Origin: Mycobacterium sp. 236(2023)
GTDB lineage: Bacteria > Actinomycetota > Actinomycetes > Mycobacteriales > Mycobacteriaceae
Reading direction: 5' to 3'
Assembly: GCF_029623955.1 (NCBI RefSeq)
Contig: NZ_JARSBP010000006.1
Coordinates: 372,001-436,000, forward strand
DNA: 64,000 nucleotides
Made by a program: the position numbers and the translations under genes
Shown: positions 1 to 6,870 of the stretch, one piece after another
Layout of the letters: the number at the start of each line of letters is the position of its first letter
How positions within the stretch are numbered: the first letter of the stretch is position 1
The notes under the pieces: model-generated
Told to the model about the DNA's origin: nothing
What the model saw: only the letters and a program-made list of their open reading frames with translations
The model's database searches: none

Positions 1-159
1 GATGTCCTTGAGCATGAACAACAGCGACGACATGATGGCGTCCTGGTCGTCCTGATCGGACAGCACCGCATCGACGCCCTCGATGTCGCCGCGGATGTAT
101 GCCTCGACAAGCGCCGTCGCCGCGAGCATCGCGTCGAGGTGATCCGTGTTCGATTCCAT
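1..159 (-). CDS. Hypothetical protein, C-terminally cut by the window edge
   Basis: A leftward frame opens with ATG at 159 and stays open for 53 codons to the window edge. A GGAAGG ribosome-binding site lies about ten bases upstream, and the start is four bases past the stop of the preceding gene. This coupling is the main reason to call it. The visible N-terminus begins MESNTDHLDAML and is acidic (several Asp and Glu), probably helical, and lacks Cys and membrane segments. I do not recognise the family. It belongs to the mobile-element operon; its function is unknown. Confidence 0.6.
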   Translation of the reverse strand, partial: MESNTDHLDAMLAATALVEAYIRGDIEGVDAVLSDQDDQDAIMSSLLFMLKDI

Positions 160-163
160 AGCT

Positions 164-391
164 CTAGCCTTCCAACTCGGGGTGAAGCGCCAGCAGTTCC
201 GGCGACCAGCGGCACGTCCATTCGTGGCCACCGCTGCACTGATAACGGGCCGTGAGCATCGACCCCGGCCCCGGCCACTCGATCTCGTCGGGCTCGGTGA
301 GCGTGTCCCACCGCCCGCAGCCGCACTGTTCGACACAGCTCCGGCAGTAGTCCGGGAACCCTGTGCTCGTGTCCTCGATCTCTGTGGTCAC
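164..391 (-). CDS. Small cysteine-rich (zinc-finger-like) protein of the mobile element
   Basis: This is a 75-residue protein starting at GTG 391, which is preceded by a purine-rich GAGAGAGGA ribosome-binding site. The frame stays open further upstream, but that extension runs through the heptamer repeats and has no codon-like composition. Visible metal-ligand candidates are C16, C19, C23 and C25, then C52, H55 and C60, so a small zinc ribbon is plausible. Small Cys/His proteins like this are common in actinobacterial phages and satellites and usually have no known function. It lies after the DUF3987 gene and four bases before the next gene. Confidence 0.6.
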   Translation of the reverse strand: MTTEIEDTSTGFPDYCRSCVEQCGCGRWDTLTEPDEIEWPGPGSMLTARYQCSGGHEWTCRWSPELLALHPELEG

Positions 392-413
392 TGCTGTCCT
401 CTCTCTCACTCGA

Positions 414-506
414 CGCAGCACGGCGCAGCATTGGTGCAGCACGGCGTGCAGCATGGAAAAAACATGGTCTGATCTGCGGGAAGATCGAAACGCAGCACGC
501 GCAGCA
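414..506. repeat. Left block of heptamer repeats (CGCAGCA)
   Basis: CGCAGCA occurs at 414-420, 424-430, 491-497 and 500-506, with the variant TGCAGCA at 435-441 and 447-453. The copies come as close pairs about 9-12 bases apart. This is the reverse complement of the word filling 611-736, so the two blocks face each other across about 100 bases. Such spacing resembles protein-binding iterons. No gene explains it. Confidence 0.75.
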
Positions 507-610
507 CGATTTGGGGTGATCCACAGCGGTCCCACCGCTCGCTGACGCACAAAAGTGCAGGTCAAACAAACAAAGATCGTGATGTTCCTCCGTGGAGAAG
601 CTGCGGCACA

Positions 611-736
611 TGCTGCGTTTCGCACGAAATAGTGCTGCGCGTGCTGCGTTTCGGGGTTTTCCGAGCTCAGCGGCGCTTTCGGCGATGCTGCGCCCCCATG
701 CTGCGCCCGTGCTGCGTCGTGCTGCGTCGTGCTGCA
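611..736. repeat. Right block of heptamer repeats (TGCTGCG)
   Basis: TGCTGCG begins at 611, 633, 642, 686, 699, 710 and 720, followed by TGCTGCA at 730; a further TGCTGCC at 755 is inside the end of the DUF3987 gene. Several neighbours are 9-13 bases apart, about one helical turn. With the opposite-orientation block at 414-506 this makes some fifteen copies in about 350 bases between two element genes. It may be a replication origin, a regulator-binding array or a site for an element protein. Confidence 0.75.
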
Positions 737-751
737 TCGAGAGCTGTGGGG

Positions 752-2395
752 TCATGCTGCCTCCCATCGCAGGTCTGCGGCTGTGGGATGGACGTAGATC
801 ACCCGGGCGCCGTCTTTGCGCCCGATCACGATGAGGTTGAAGTCAGCCAGCATGTCCAGCACCGGATCACGAGTGCTGTTACGGCGCAGCACTTTTGGAC
901 CTCTACCGCAGGTCTCGCGCAATCGCAGCGGAGAATGTGGGAACACACGCTCGCAGCGGCGCAGATAATCGAAAGACGCGGTCAGGTCGCTGAGCTTCAC
1001 CCCGCCCGTGTCCGCGACGCCGAACGCCGCACGGGTGTGGGCGGCGAAGAACTCACCGATGCGCCACGCGGCACCGACCGTCTCGCTGGACACCAGCATG
1101 TCGGCACCTGCTGCACCGTGCGCGGCCATGTGCAGCAGCAGGGCAATGCGGATCACCCGGCCCACATGCTTACCGCCCCACGCTTCGAGATCGCCGGACA
1201 GATCGCCGTCGCCGGTCAGCCGCCGCTCGACGCGGCGCTCGATGTCGGCAATCTCAGTGCGAGCCTCGGGGCTGAACTTCACTGCCGCCGGGTCGCCCTC
1301 GCGTTCGTGCAGTCGCCGCGCCAGGTCGGTCAGCGCGGCGGCGTAGGCGGCGCTGACATGTTCGGGCACCGACACCTTCTGGACGGGGTCGCGGTGGCCC
1401 ACCATCGAACGGGGCTGCGAGATCGCCAGCCGCGCATGCAGCCCGAATCCCCGGAATCGTTTGTCGGCCATCACCTCGGCCAGCACGGCGTTCTGCACGG
1501 TGAGGCAGACCGTCAGCGCGGGGCAGTCGATCACCTCACCGACCCGGCCCAGGCGGTCCACGATGATGGGGTCGCCCGCGTAGCCCTTGAGCCAGGCGTC
1601 GAGGTTGGCCATGCCGCGTGAGTATCGACCGGCCAAGGTGCCGAACATGCCGCCCTCGGCGCTGATCACGGCCAGGCGGCCCCGGTTGGCGGCCAGGCGT
1701 GCGTTCAGCGCCTCGGGGGTCACGTCGTCGGCCAGCAGGCGCGGCAGTTCGGGAACGTCGATCTCGTCGGCAGCGGCGGCCAGCTTCGCCGCGTACTCGA
1801 CGGGATCGACGCCCGCATACGGGTCGCCGCTGGGAGCCTCGTCGTCACTGCGCCGGGGCTTGCCTTTCGCGGCTTCACGCTCAGCGTGGGCGGCGCGGGC
1901 ATCGGCAATGCGCTTGCGGGTCAGCGCCTCGGTGCGGCGCGGTGCAACGGCTTCGGCCATGCCCTTCTCCGCGGCGTGCAACGGCTCGATGATCTTCTTG
2001 AGCGCCGGGCTCTTGCGCTCCGAAGGTTCGGCCACCGTCACCAAATGCAGGACGGACACCTCACGCCAATCGTGGTCCACTTCGGCCTCCACGGTGCCGC
2101 CGCACGCCGCGGAGAGCGCGCCGAGGGCCATCGGGCCGACCATCGCGGTATCGACCTGTAGCGCCGCGGAGACCGCATCGACCATCGCGGCATACGGACC
2201 CGGCAGATCGGGGACCGGAAACGGCGGTAACCCGTTGATGCGCAGCGGCATCGGCTCGCCGTCGAACAGCGCGGCAACCTCGCGTCCACGTTGCTCGTGC
2301 TGCTCCCAGGTGCCGGAGAACGGGTTGTAATCGGGGTCATCTTCGGTGCGCCCCTTGCCATCCCGACGCGGCGAACTTGCGGTAGACTTCGTCAT
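752..2395 (-). CDS. DUF3987 helicase/primase-like protein of the mobile element
   Basis: A 547-residue protein starting at ATG 2395, with a GGAGACAGG ribosome-binding site just upstream; the longer open frame upstream lacks a comparable site. It carries the DUF3987 core: a phosphate-binding-loop variant EPSERKSP at residues 123-130, preceded by a hydrophobic strand, and an internal hydrophobic strand near RLAVISAEGG that fits the Walker B position. DUF3987 proteins are found in prophages, satellites and integrative elements and are thought to act in element DNA replication or as inactive helicase-like proteins. The middle is rich in Glu, Arg and Ala. The heptamer field lies directly downstream, so it could be the protein acting there (inference). 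Confidence 0.8.
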   Translation of the reverse strand: MTKSTASSPRRDGKGRTEDDPDYNPFSGTWEQHEQRGREVAALFDGEPMPLRINGLPPFPVPDLPGPYAAMVDAVSAALQVDTAMVGPMALGALSAACGGTVEAEVDHDWREVSVLHLVTVAEPSERKSPALKKIIEPLHAAEKGMAEAVAPRRTEALTRKRIADARAAHAEREAAKGKPRRSDDEAPSGDPYAGVDPVEYAAKLAAAADEIDVPELPRLLADDVTPEALNARLAANRGRLAVISAEGGMFGTLAGRYSRGMANLDAWLKGYAGDPIIVDRLGRVGEVIDCPALTVCLTVQNAVLAEVMADKRFRGFGLHARLAISQPRSMVGHRDPVQKVSVPEHVSAAYAAALTDLARRLHEREGDPAAVKFSPEARTEIADIERRVERRLTGDGDLSGDLEAWGGKHVGRVIRIALLLHMAAHGAAGADMLVSSETVGAAWRIGEFFAAHTRAAFGVADTGGVKLSDLTASFDYLRRCERVFPHSPLRLRETCGRGPKVLRRNSTRDPVLDMLADFNLIVIGRKDGARVIYVHPTAADLRWEAA

Positions 2396-2481
2396 GTGTT
2401 CCTGTCTCCTCGGGAACCTGTGTTGATCTCGCCCCGCTGGGCCGCTTGGTTGCGTACCGAGCCCAGCGGGGCGAAGGGTTT

Positions 2482-2712
2482 TCAGGGGGTGTCGGGTGCG
2501 AGTGCCAGATAGGTGTCCCGGATTTCGTAGAGCTGCCCGGACGGCGGCAGAACACGCCAATCGAGGGCACTTCCCCAGTAGAGCTCGCTGTCCACTTCCG
2601 TCAGCTCACCATCGGCGACGATCATCGGTCTGCCGTTGACGCTCCACGCAATGATCGGCGCTACGTAGCCATCGCTGAACTCGACGCGGTGGCCCAGAGT
2701 CTCGGGGATCAT
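2482..2712 (-). CDS. Hypothetical 76-residue protein of the mobile element
   Basis: Starts at ATG 2712, overlapping the end of the excisionase-like gene in an ATGA arrangement that implies translational coupling. The 76-residue product is rich in Trp, Tyr and acidic residues, has no Cys, no membrane segment and no motif I recognise; alternating hydrophobic residues suggest a small beta-rich fold. It sits between the excisionase and the DUF3987 gene, 86 bases before the latter. Coding status rests on the overlap and on its place in a co-oriented operon; function unknown. Confidence 0.6.
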   Translation of the reverse strand: MIPETLGHRVEFSDGYVAPIIAWSVNGRPMIVADGELTEVDSELYWGSALDWRVLPPSGQLYEIRDTYLALAPDTP

Positions 2713-2933
2713 CGGCTGGCCGTAATCGCCGCGGGAATAACGGGTTTCATCAGCGCGTCCAGGTCGCTGAGCTTAAACAGGTAGACCGAACCCGGCTTAT
2801 CGCTGGCGCGGTAGGCGGGCAGGTCGCCCTTGAGCGCCTTGTCTCGCAGGGTGAATTCACTCAAGCCCGTGTAGATCACGGCGGCACGCATTTGAACGTA
2901 CTTGGGACTGATCGGGGCTGTGGTTGTGGCCAT
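2709..2933 (-). CDS. Excisionase-like helix-turn-helix protein
   Basis: A 74-residue basic protein starting at ATG 2933, with a CTCGGAG ribosome-binding site eight bases upstream. The frame extends upstream but without a good start. The MRAAVIYTGLSEFTLRD segment (residues 15-31) followed by GDLPAYR and LFKLSDLDALM matches the winged HTH layout of MerR/Xis-type excisionases: helix-turn-helix, a wing with a basic tip, then a final helix. Such proteins direct integrase toward excision and often autoregulate. It is the first gene of the leftward operon after the integrase gene, with a promoter expected in 2934-3204. Confidence 0.8.
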   Translation of the reverse strand: MATTTAPISPKYVQMRAAVIYTGLSEFTLRDKALKGDLPAYRASDKPGSVYLFKLSDLDALMKPVIPAAITASR

Positions 2934-3204
2934 CGCAGAAACTCCGAGGTAATCGGTCGGTTTCTGCGGGCGTACCTGAGCCGACGCCGTGGCCAACGTC
3001 TCTAGCTGCCCCGCTGCGGTCCGCTCTTCGCGCCCGGACTCTCCTAGCCGTGGAATCCGGATTGCCGCCCATACGGGGCTGCTACCCGGAGACTTCGCGC
3101 CGCTCGCCACTCTGAGCCATTGCGCGCCGTCACAGTGGACAGTACACGATGATCGAGAACAGGCGAGAACCTATGGCGATGAATTGGCCTGTGGCGCAAT
3201 AAGG
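2934..3204. promoter_or_regulatory. Intergenic region between integrase and excisionase genes
   Basis: This 271-base gap contains no convincing gene and must hold the leftward promoter of the excisionase-DUF3987 operon. Read leftward, it contains GTTCTCG twice, ten bases apart (around 3153-3170), and a partly symmetric GTACTGTCCACTGTGAC (around 3128-3145). These are candidate operator sequences for the HTH protein. No clear -35 or -10 can be assigned. Confidence 0.45.
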
Positions 3205-4383
3205 TTAGTTACCCGACATAGGAGGGTTAGTCACGGCTAGCGCCGAGAGGCGGTCAGCCAGGGCGTCGGCCCGGCCCTCCGCGGTGTGCTGGTAGCGCAT
3301 GCTCATGTTCGGCGAGGTGTGGCCCAACCGGTCCATCAGCTCGCGCAGCGTCGCGCCGGTCTGAGCGGCCATCACGCCTGCCGCGTGGCGCAGATCGTGG
3401 AAATGTAGCTCGGGTTGCCCGATCATCTTGCGGGCGGTGTCCCAGTGGCCCCGGAAGTTCCATTCGCCGTGAAAGCTACCCGTAGCCGGATCGGTGAACA
3501 GCAGATCCTCTTTGCCCTTACCGACGTGGTGCTTGAGGTGTTCCAGGACGTCGGGCCGAATATGCGGGGGGACGCTGACGACCCGCTTGCTCTCGCGGGT
3601 TTTCGTCGGCCCCGCCTCGAATCGTTGCTCTCGATACGTCACCGCCCGCTCGACGCTGACGACGGACCCGTCCGCGGTCACGTCGCAACGCCGAAGCGCG
3701 AACACCTCGCCCTTGCGCAGACCACACCACCCGGCGAGCAGGACCGTCAGCCGAAGCTCCATAGGCATCGCGGCTGCCAGCTCCGTCAGTTGTGCGGCGT
3801 CGAGCAGGATCACGCTGCGCCTGGCGTGCTTCACGCTGCCAGCGCCGCGGATGCGACACGGGTTCTTGTCGATCAGGTCGTCGGACAGGGCGGTGTTGAA
3901 CACTCCGTTCAGCACCCCATACGCCTGTGCGTTGCGGGTCTCGTGCTCGTTGCCCAGCCCGGCGAACCACGACCGCACATGCTCCGGGGTGACCTCCGTC
4001 AGTCCCAGGTCTCCGAGGACGGGGAGGATCAAGTTGTCGAGCTGGGACTGATACAGGTCACGGGTGCGCCGGGCGAGCTTGGTCTTGTTGGCCAGCCAGG
4101 TCTTGGAGTACGCCCGAAGAGTCAGCTTCTCAGCTTGCCGCTTGGCTGCGCGTTCGGCGGGCGGCGACCAGGTGCCCGGCGTCAGCCGGTCCAGCTCGAT
4201 CAGGTGTTCCTCGGCGTCGAGCCATGAGGTCGCGGCCTGCTTCGTCGGGAACGTCGCTAGGGCGCGGTGGAGAACCCCGTGATGGTTGTAGCCCGCAGAC
4301 CACCGCCCCGAACGCTCCTGACGGGCACGACCGAACGACAGCCGTTTCGGAGGTGCCTGTTTCGTCGCCTTGCGTGCCGCCAT
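3205..4383 (-). CDS. Tyrosine site-specific integrase
   Basis: A 392-residue phage-type integrase. Residues 15-75 look like the N-terminal arm-binding domain, 85-170 the SAM-like core-binding domain, and 190-385 the catalytic domain. Catalytic residues visible are R223 (in CGLRKGE), K261, H329 and R332 (in HDLRH), H355 (in LGH) and nucleophile Y364 (in MRYQH). All are present, so it should be active. The ATG at 4383 is the start. It lies at the edge of the element and is transcribed toward the excisionase gene. It catalyses integration and, with excisionase, excision of the element. Confidence 0.95.
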   Translation of the reverse strand: MAARKATKQAPPKRLSFGRARQERSGRWSAGYNHHGVLHRALATFPTKQAATSWLDAEEHLIELDRLTPGTWSPPAERAAKRQAEKLTLRAYSKTWLANKTKLARRTRDLYQSQLDNLILPVLGDLGLTEVTPEHVRSWFAGLGNEHETRNAQAYGVLNGVFNTALSDDLIDKNPCRIRGAGSVKHARRSVILLDAAQLTELAAAMPMELRLTVLLAGWCGLRKGEVFALRRCDVTADGSVVSVERAVTYREQRFEAGPTKTRESKRVVSVPPHIRPDVLEHLKHHVGKGKEDLLFTDPATGSFHGEWNFRGHWDTARKMIGQPELHFHDLRHAAGVMAAQTGATLRELMDRLGHTSPNMSMRYQHTAEGRADALADRLSALAVTNPPMSGN

Positions 4384-4410
4384 CGGGAGCCCCTCGGTTC
4401 ACCTAGATTC

Positions 4411-4429
4411 TGCACAACCCGTGCACAAC
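4411..4429. repeat. TGCACAAC direct repeat upstream of the integrase
   Basis: TGCACAAC occurs at 4411-4418 and 4422-4429, eleven bases apart and so on the same helix face, 28-46 bases upstream of the integrase start. Integrase arm-type sites and integrase-gene operators often look like this. It may be part of the attachment region at the right end of the element. The assignment is inferred from position only. Confidence 0.4.
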
Positions 4430-4590
4430 AGTGACCCTAACGCACTCCAACAGAACCTCACAGATCAAAACAGGCGTCAGTGCAGCTAGTTGGCAGTATT
4501 GACCCGTTCGGCGAGGTGAACGATGGTATTGCGCGGCCCTGTCCGGCTAATTCGATCCCTGCCGGGGGCGCTTTCCGTTCCGGGGACGCG

Positions 4591-4648
4591 TCGAGTGTGC
4601 GTCCAGGGCGGCGAATCGGCGATATCGCCGCCCTCACCGCACACTCGA
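4591..4648. repeat. Long intergenic hairpin (REP-like or terminator-like palindrome)
   Basis: Outer arms TCGAGTGTGCG (4591-4601) and CGCACACTCGA (4638-4648) are perfect complements; inner arms GGGCGGCG (4606-4613) and CGCCGCCC (4626-4633) also pair perfectly, separated from the outer arms by four unpaired bases each side, with a 12-base loop. It lies between the integrated element and the hydrolase gene. It has no U-tract, so it is more like a REP-type chromosomal palindrome than a standard terminator. It may still end transcription or mark the element junction. No second copy was seen in this window. Confidence 0.75.
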
Positions 4649-4664
4649 TGGAAGGCGAAGCCTT

Positions 4665-5522
4665 CTAGACGCCGGCCGGCTCGAACGTCTTCGCCAGGAA
4701 GCCCAGCAGCACCTCGTTGAATTCGTCGGCGTGGCTGACCGTGATGCCGTGCGGTCCACCGGCGATGATGTGCAGCCGGCTGTCGGGAAGCATCTCGTAG
4801 GTGCGCCGGCCAGAGCCTTCGAACGGCACGGTCGCGTCGCTGTCGCCGTGGATGACGAGGCTCGGCACCGTCACCTTGGGCAGGTCTTCGCGGAAGTCCG
4901 TTCCGCCGAAGGCCGCCAGACACGCCAGGGCTGCCGCCTTGCTCGCTTCGCCACACATCCCGAGCGCCCACTGACGCTGCTCCTCGGTGACGACGAGCTC
5001 GCCGTCGACGGAGAAGACGTCGGTCATCAGCTCGTCGCAGAACGTCTCCTGGTTCGACGTCAGCGCCGTCGCCATCTTCGCGGCCTGCAGCGCACCGAGC
5101 GGGCCTTCCGGGTTGTCCTTGCGGGCGGACATGAACGGCGTCACGGACGCGGCGAACACCGCGCTGTGGATCCGTTCGACACCCTTACGCGCGCAGTAGC
5201 TGGCGATCTCGCCGCCGCCCATCGAGAACCCGACCAGGGTCACGTCGCGCAGGTCGAGTTCCTCCAGCAGCGCGGACAGGTCGTCCGACAGGCTCTCATA
5301 CGTGTATCCGATCAGTGGTTTGTCGCTACGTCCGAACCCGCGACGGTCGTAGGTGATGACCCGGTAGCCGGCATCGCGCAGGACGTCGACCTGCGGCGAC
5401 CAGGAGTCGCTCGTCAGCGGCCATCCGTGGATCAGCACGACGGGGCGGCCGTCGCCTCCGGTGTCGTTGACGTGCAGGTCCGTGGTTCGGAGCGGGCCAC
5501 GGTAGGCGGTGATCGCAGTCAT
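4665..5522 (-). CDS. Alpha/beta hydrolase, non-haem chloroperoxidase/esterase type
   Basis: A 285-residue single-domain alpha/beta hydrolase. The oxyanion motif HGWP (32-35), nucleophile elbow GFSMGG with S100, acid D229 (in HGDSDATVP) and base H258 (in GGPHG) form a complete triad. Length and motifs fit the cofactor-free haloperoxidase/arylesterase branch, cytoplasmic. The natural substrate cannot be told from sequence. It starts at ATG 5522, 32 bases after the TetR gene on the same strand, so the two probably share a transcript and the hydrolase is likely under that repressor. Confidence 0.88.
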   Translation of the reverse strand: MTAITAYRGPLRTTDLHVNDTGGDGRPVVLIHGWPLTSDSWSPQVDVLRDAGYRVITYDRRGFGRSDKPLIGYTYESLSDDLSALLEELDLRDVTLVGFSMGGGEIASYCARKGVERIHSAVFAASVTPFMSARKDNPEGPLGALQAAKMATALTSNQETFCDELMTDVFSVDGELVVTEEQRQWALGMCGEASKAAALACLAAFGGTDFREDLPKVTVPSLVIHGDSDATVPFEGSGRRTYEMLPDSRLHIIAGGPHGITVSHADEFNEVLLGFLAKTFEPAGV

Positions 5523-5554
5523 GACCCGCGCTTACCCACGATGACGGCCTGCAC

Positions 5555-6319
5555 CTACCTCGATGTGCCCTCAATCACTGGGGCAAGTCCGTCCAGCACC
5601 CGGGCCAGGCCGAACTCGTAGGCGTGTGTAGCGCTGTACGCGCTGTCGTGCGCGTGACCCGCGGCCGTACCCACGCGCACCGCGAGCGGAAACCGTTCGG
5701 CGTTCAACACCGTGGCCAACAGCGGCTCCGCCCGCTCCCACCACGTGTGATCGTTCATCCCACTGTCCTGCTGGGCGGCACGGGTGTCGATGGCGATCCG
5801 CGCGACCGATGCGACGAACCCGAGTACGTACGTCAACGCCGAGTCCATATCGAGGTCGGTGAGACCGAGTCCGTCGAATGCACGTAGCTCGTGTTCGTAC
5901 TTCGCCGTCGTGCCGGGCCCCAGGGCTGGGCGGGTGCTCGCGAGTTGGACCACCCACGGATGCGCTTCGAGCATGGCGCGGTTCTCCGCGGCGACTACGG
6001 AAACCCTTTCCCTCCAAGTCATTCCAGACAGATCGGTGCGTGGCATCTGCAGGTGGACCGAATCGAGCATCAGGTCGAGAAGTTCCGCCTTGCCCGGGAC
6101 GTACGTGTAGGTGGCCATCGGCGCGATGCCAAGTTTCGCCGCGACCGCCCGAATGGTGAGCGACGCGAGTCCGTCGGCGTCGGCGATCTCGATGGCTGCG
6201 GCGACGACCGCGTCCACCGATGTGCGTTGTTTCGGTCCGCGGCCCGCCTGGGCGTCCCCCGGCGCCCGCCACAGCAGTTCCAGAGTGCGCACCGGGTCCC
6301 CGGCGCTGCTTCTGTCCAC
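5555..6319 (-). CDS. TetR-family transcriptional repressor
   Basis: A 254-residue regulator. Residues about 32-78 form the N-terminal HTH (AAIEIADADG, then AVAAKLGIAPMATYTYV), and the rest is the all-helical ligand-binding domain with the arrangement seen in TetR_C-type members. The GTG at 6319 gives a roughly 30-residue leader before the HTH. It is divergent from the SnoaL-like gene at 6398, and a 20-base near-perfect palindrome lies between them, so it likely represses itself, the downstream hydrolase and the divergent gene. The inducer is unknown, probably a small hydrophobic compound. Confidence 0.88.
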   Translation of the reverse strand: MDRSSAGDPVRTLELLWRAPGDAQAGRGPKQRTSVDAVVAAAIEIADADGLASLTIRAVAAKLGIAPMATYTYVPGKAELLDLMLDSVHLQMPRTDLSGMTWRERVSVVAAENRAMLEAHPWVVQLASTRPALGPGTTAKYEHELRAFDGLGLTDLDMDSALTYVLGFVASVARIAIDTRAAQQDSGMNDHTWWERAEPLLATVLNAERFPLAVRVGTAAGHAHDSAYSATHAYEFGLARVLDGLAPVIEGTSR

Positions 6320-6348
6320 AGGGCGATCCTAGCCCGTCACGACAGTTA

Positions 6349-6368
6349 CGTACACTGTACAATGTACG
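6349..6368. promoter_or_regulatory. TetR operator between divergent genes
   Basis: CGTACACTGTACAATGTACG reads the same on both strands at 18 of 20 positions, and its left half GTACACTGTAC is itself a perfect 11-base palindrome. It lies 29 bases from the TetR start and 29 bases from the SnoaL-like start. This is typical of a TetR dimer site that blocks both promoters. Confidence 0.8.
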
Positions 6369-6397
6369 ATGTATGGAATTTGCCCTAAGGAGATCGA

Positions 6398-6808
6398 ATG
6401 GTGCCCAGACCTGCACACGGTGGTTTCGCCCCCTCGCCGAGCGACGTCCAGGACGTCCTCGCCTGGTTCGATCGCTACGACGCACTGGCGGTCGGCAAGG
6501 ACATCGAGGCCATGGCCGATCAGGCGATGTTCCCGCTCAACGAGGTCACCGACGGCTTCGCGGCGTCCTGCGACCGCGACAAGTTCGTCGCGCAGATGAC
6601 CGAGCAGCTCGGCGGATCCGGGGAGGTCTCCATGAATTCGGTGCGCACGCCGCATTTCATCAACGAGAACCTGGTGTTCGTGATCACCGACGCGACCATC
6701 ACCGCGGGTGAGTTCAGCCAGGCGGTGCGCTACGGCGACCTGCTGGTGAAGGCCGGCGGAGCGTGGAAGTTCCAGACGATGGTGCAGGGCGGCTGGGGCG
6801 AGTTCTAG
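6398..6808 (+). CDS. SnoaL/NTF2-like protein (possible small-molecule-modifying enzyme)
   Basis: A 136-residue protein with a perfect AAGGAG ribosome-binding site seven bases before ATG 6398. The pattern of an N-terminal helix (VLAWFDRYDALAVGKDIEAMADQAMFP) followed by strands ending in GDLLVKAGGAWKFQTMVQGGW fits the cone-shaped NTF2/SnoaL fold, which often serves as a cyclase, isomerase or ligand-binding scaffold. No catalytic residues can be assigned. It is divergent from the TetR gene and its operator overlaps the promoter, so expression is probably induced by the same signal as the hydrolase. Confidence 0.75.
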   Translation: MVPRPAHGGFAPSPSDVQDVLAWFDRYDALAVGKDIEAMADQAMFPLNEVTDGFAASCDRDKFVAQMTEQLGGSGEVSMNSVRTPHFINENLVFVITDATITAGEFSQAVRYGDLLVKAGGAWKFQTMVQGGWGEF

Positions 6809-6870
6809 CCTGGCCCAGGCATTCAGCGCCCAGCCAACTGCACGTTCGCCCATGCTGGCAGAGTTATGGC

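Larger units (their letters stand above)
1..4450. mobile_element. Right end of an integrated mobile element (prophage satellite or small integrative element)
   Basis: All genes here are transcribed leftward as one tight series: integrase, excisionase-like HTH protein, a 76-residue protein, a DUF3987 helicase/primase-like protein, a small Cys-rich protein and a gene that leaves the window. Integrase, excisionase and a DUF3987 protein together are typical of actinobacterial phage satellites and small integrative elements. The right boundary is inferred to lie just beyond the integrase start, before the chromosomal alpha/beta hydrolase gene. The left end is outside the window, so the attachment core cannot be found by comparing ends. 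No structural, packaging or lysis genes are visible in this part. Confidence 0.75.

Noticed and set aside
392..625. N-terminal extension of the small Cys-rich protein to 153 residues
   Set aside because: The added 78 residues are translated from the heptamer repeats and their spacers, with Arg/Ala-rich composition, whereas GTG 391 has a good ribosome-binding site.
752..1621. Rightward open frame opposite the DUF3987 gene
   Set aside because: Long but antisense to a well-supported gene; no motif or ribosome-binding site.
4551..4572. tRNA gene fragment or att core
   Set aside because: TTCGATCCCTGCCGGGGGC looks like a tRNA 3' end, but the opposite T-stem strand is absent and no matching full tRNA is in the window, so it is not annotated as a tRNA.
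4480..4668. 62-codon open frame over the long hairpin at 4591-4648
   Set aside because: The frame passes through a perfect palindrome and has no ribosome-binding site; its composition does not resemble a protein.
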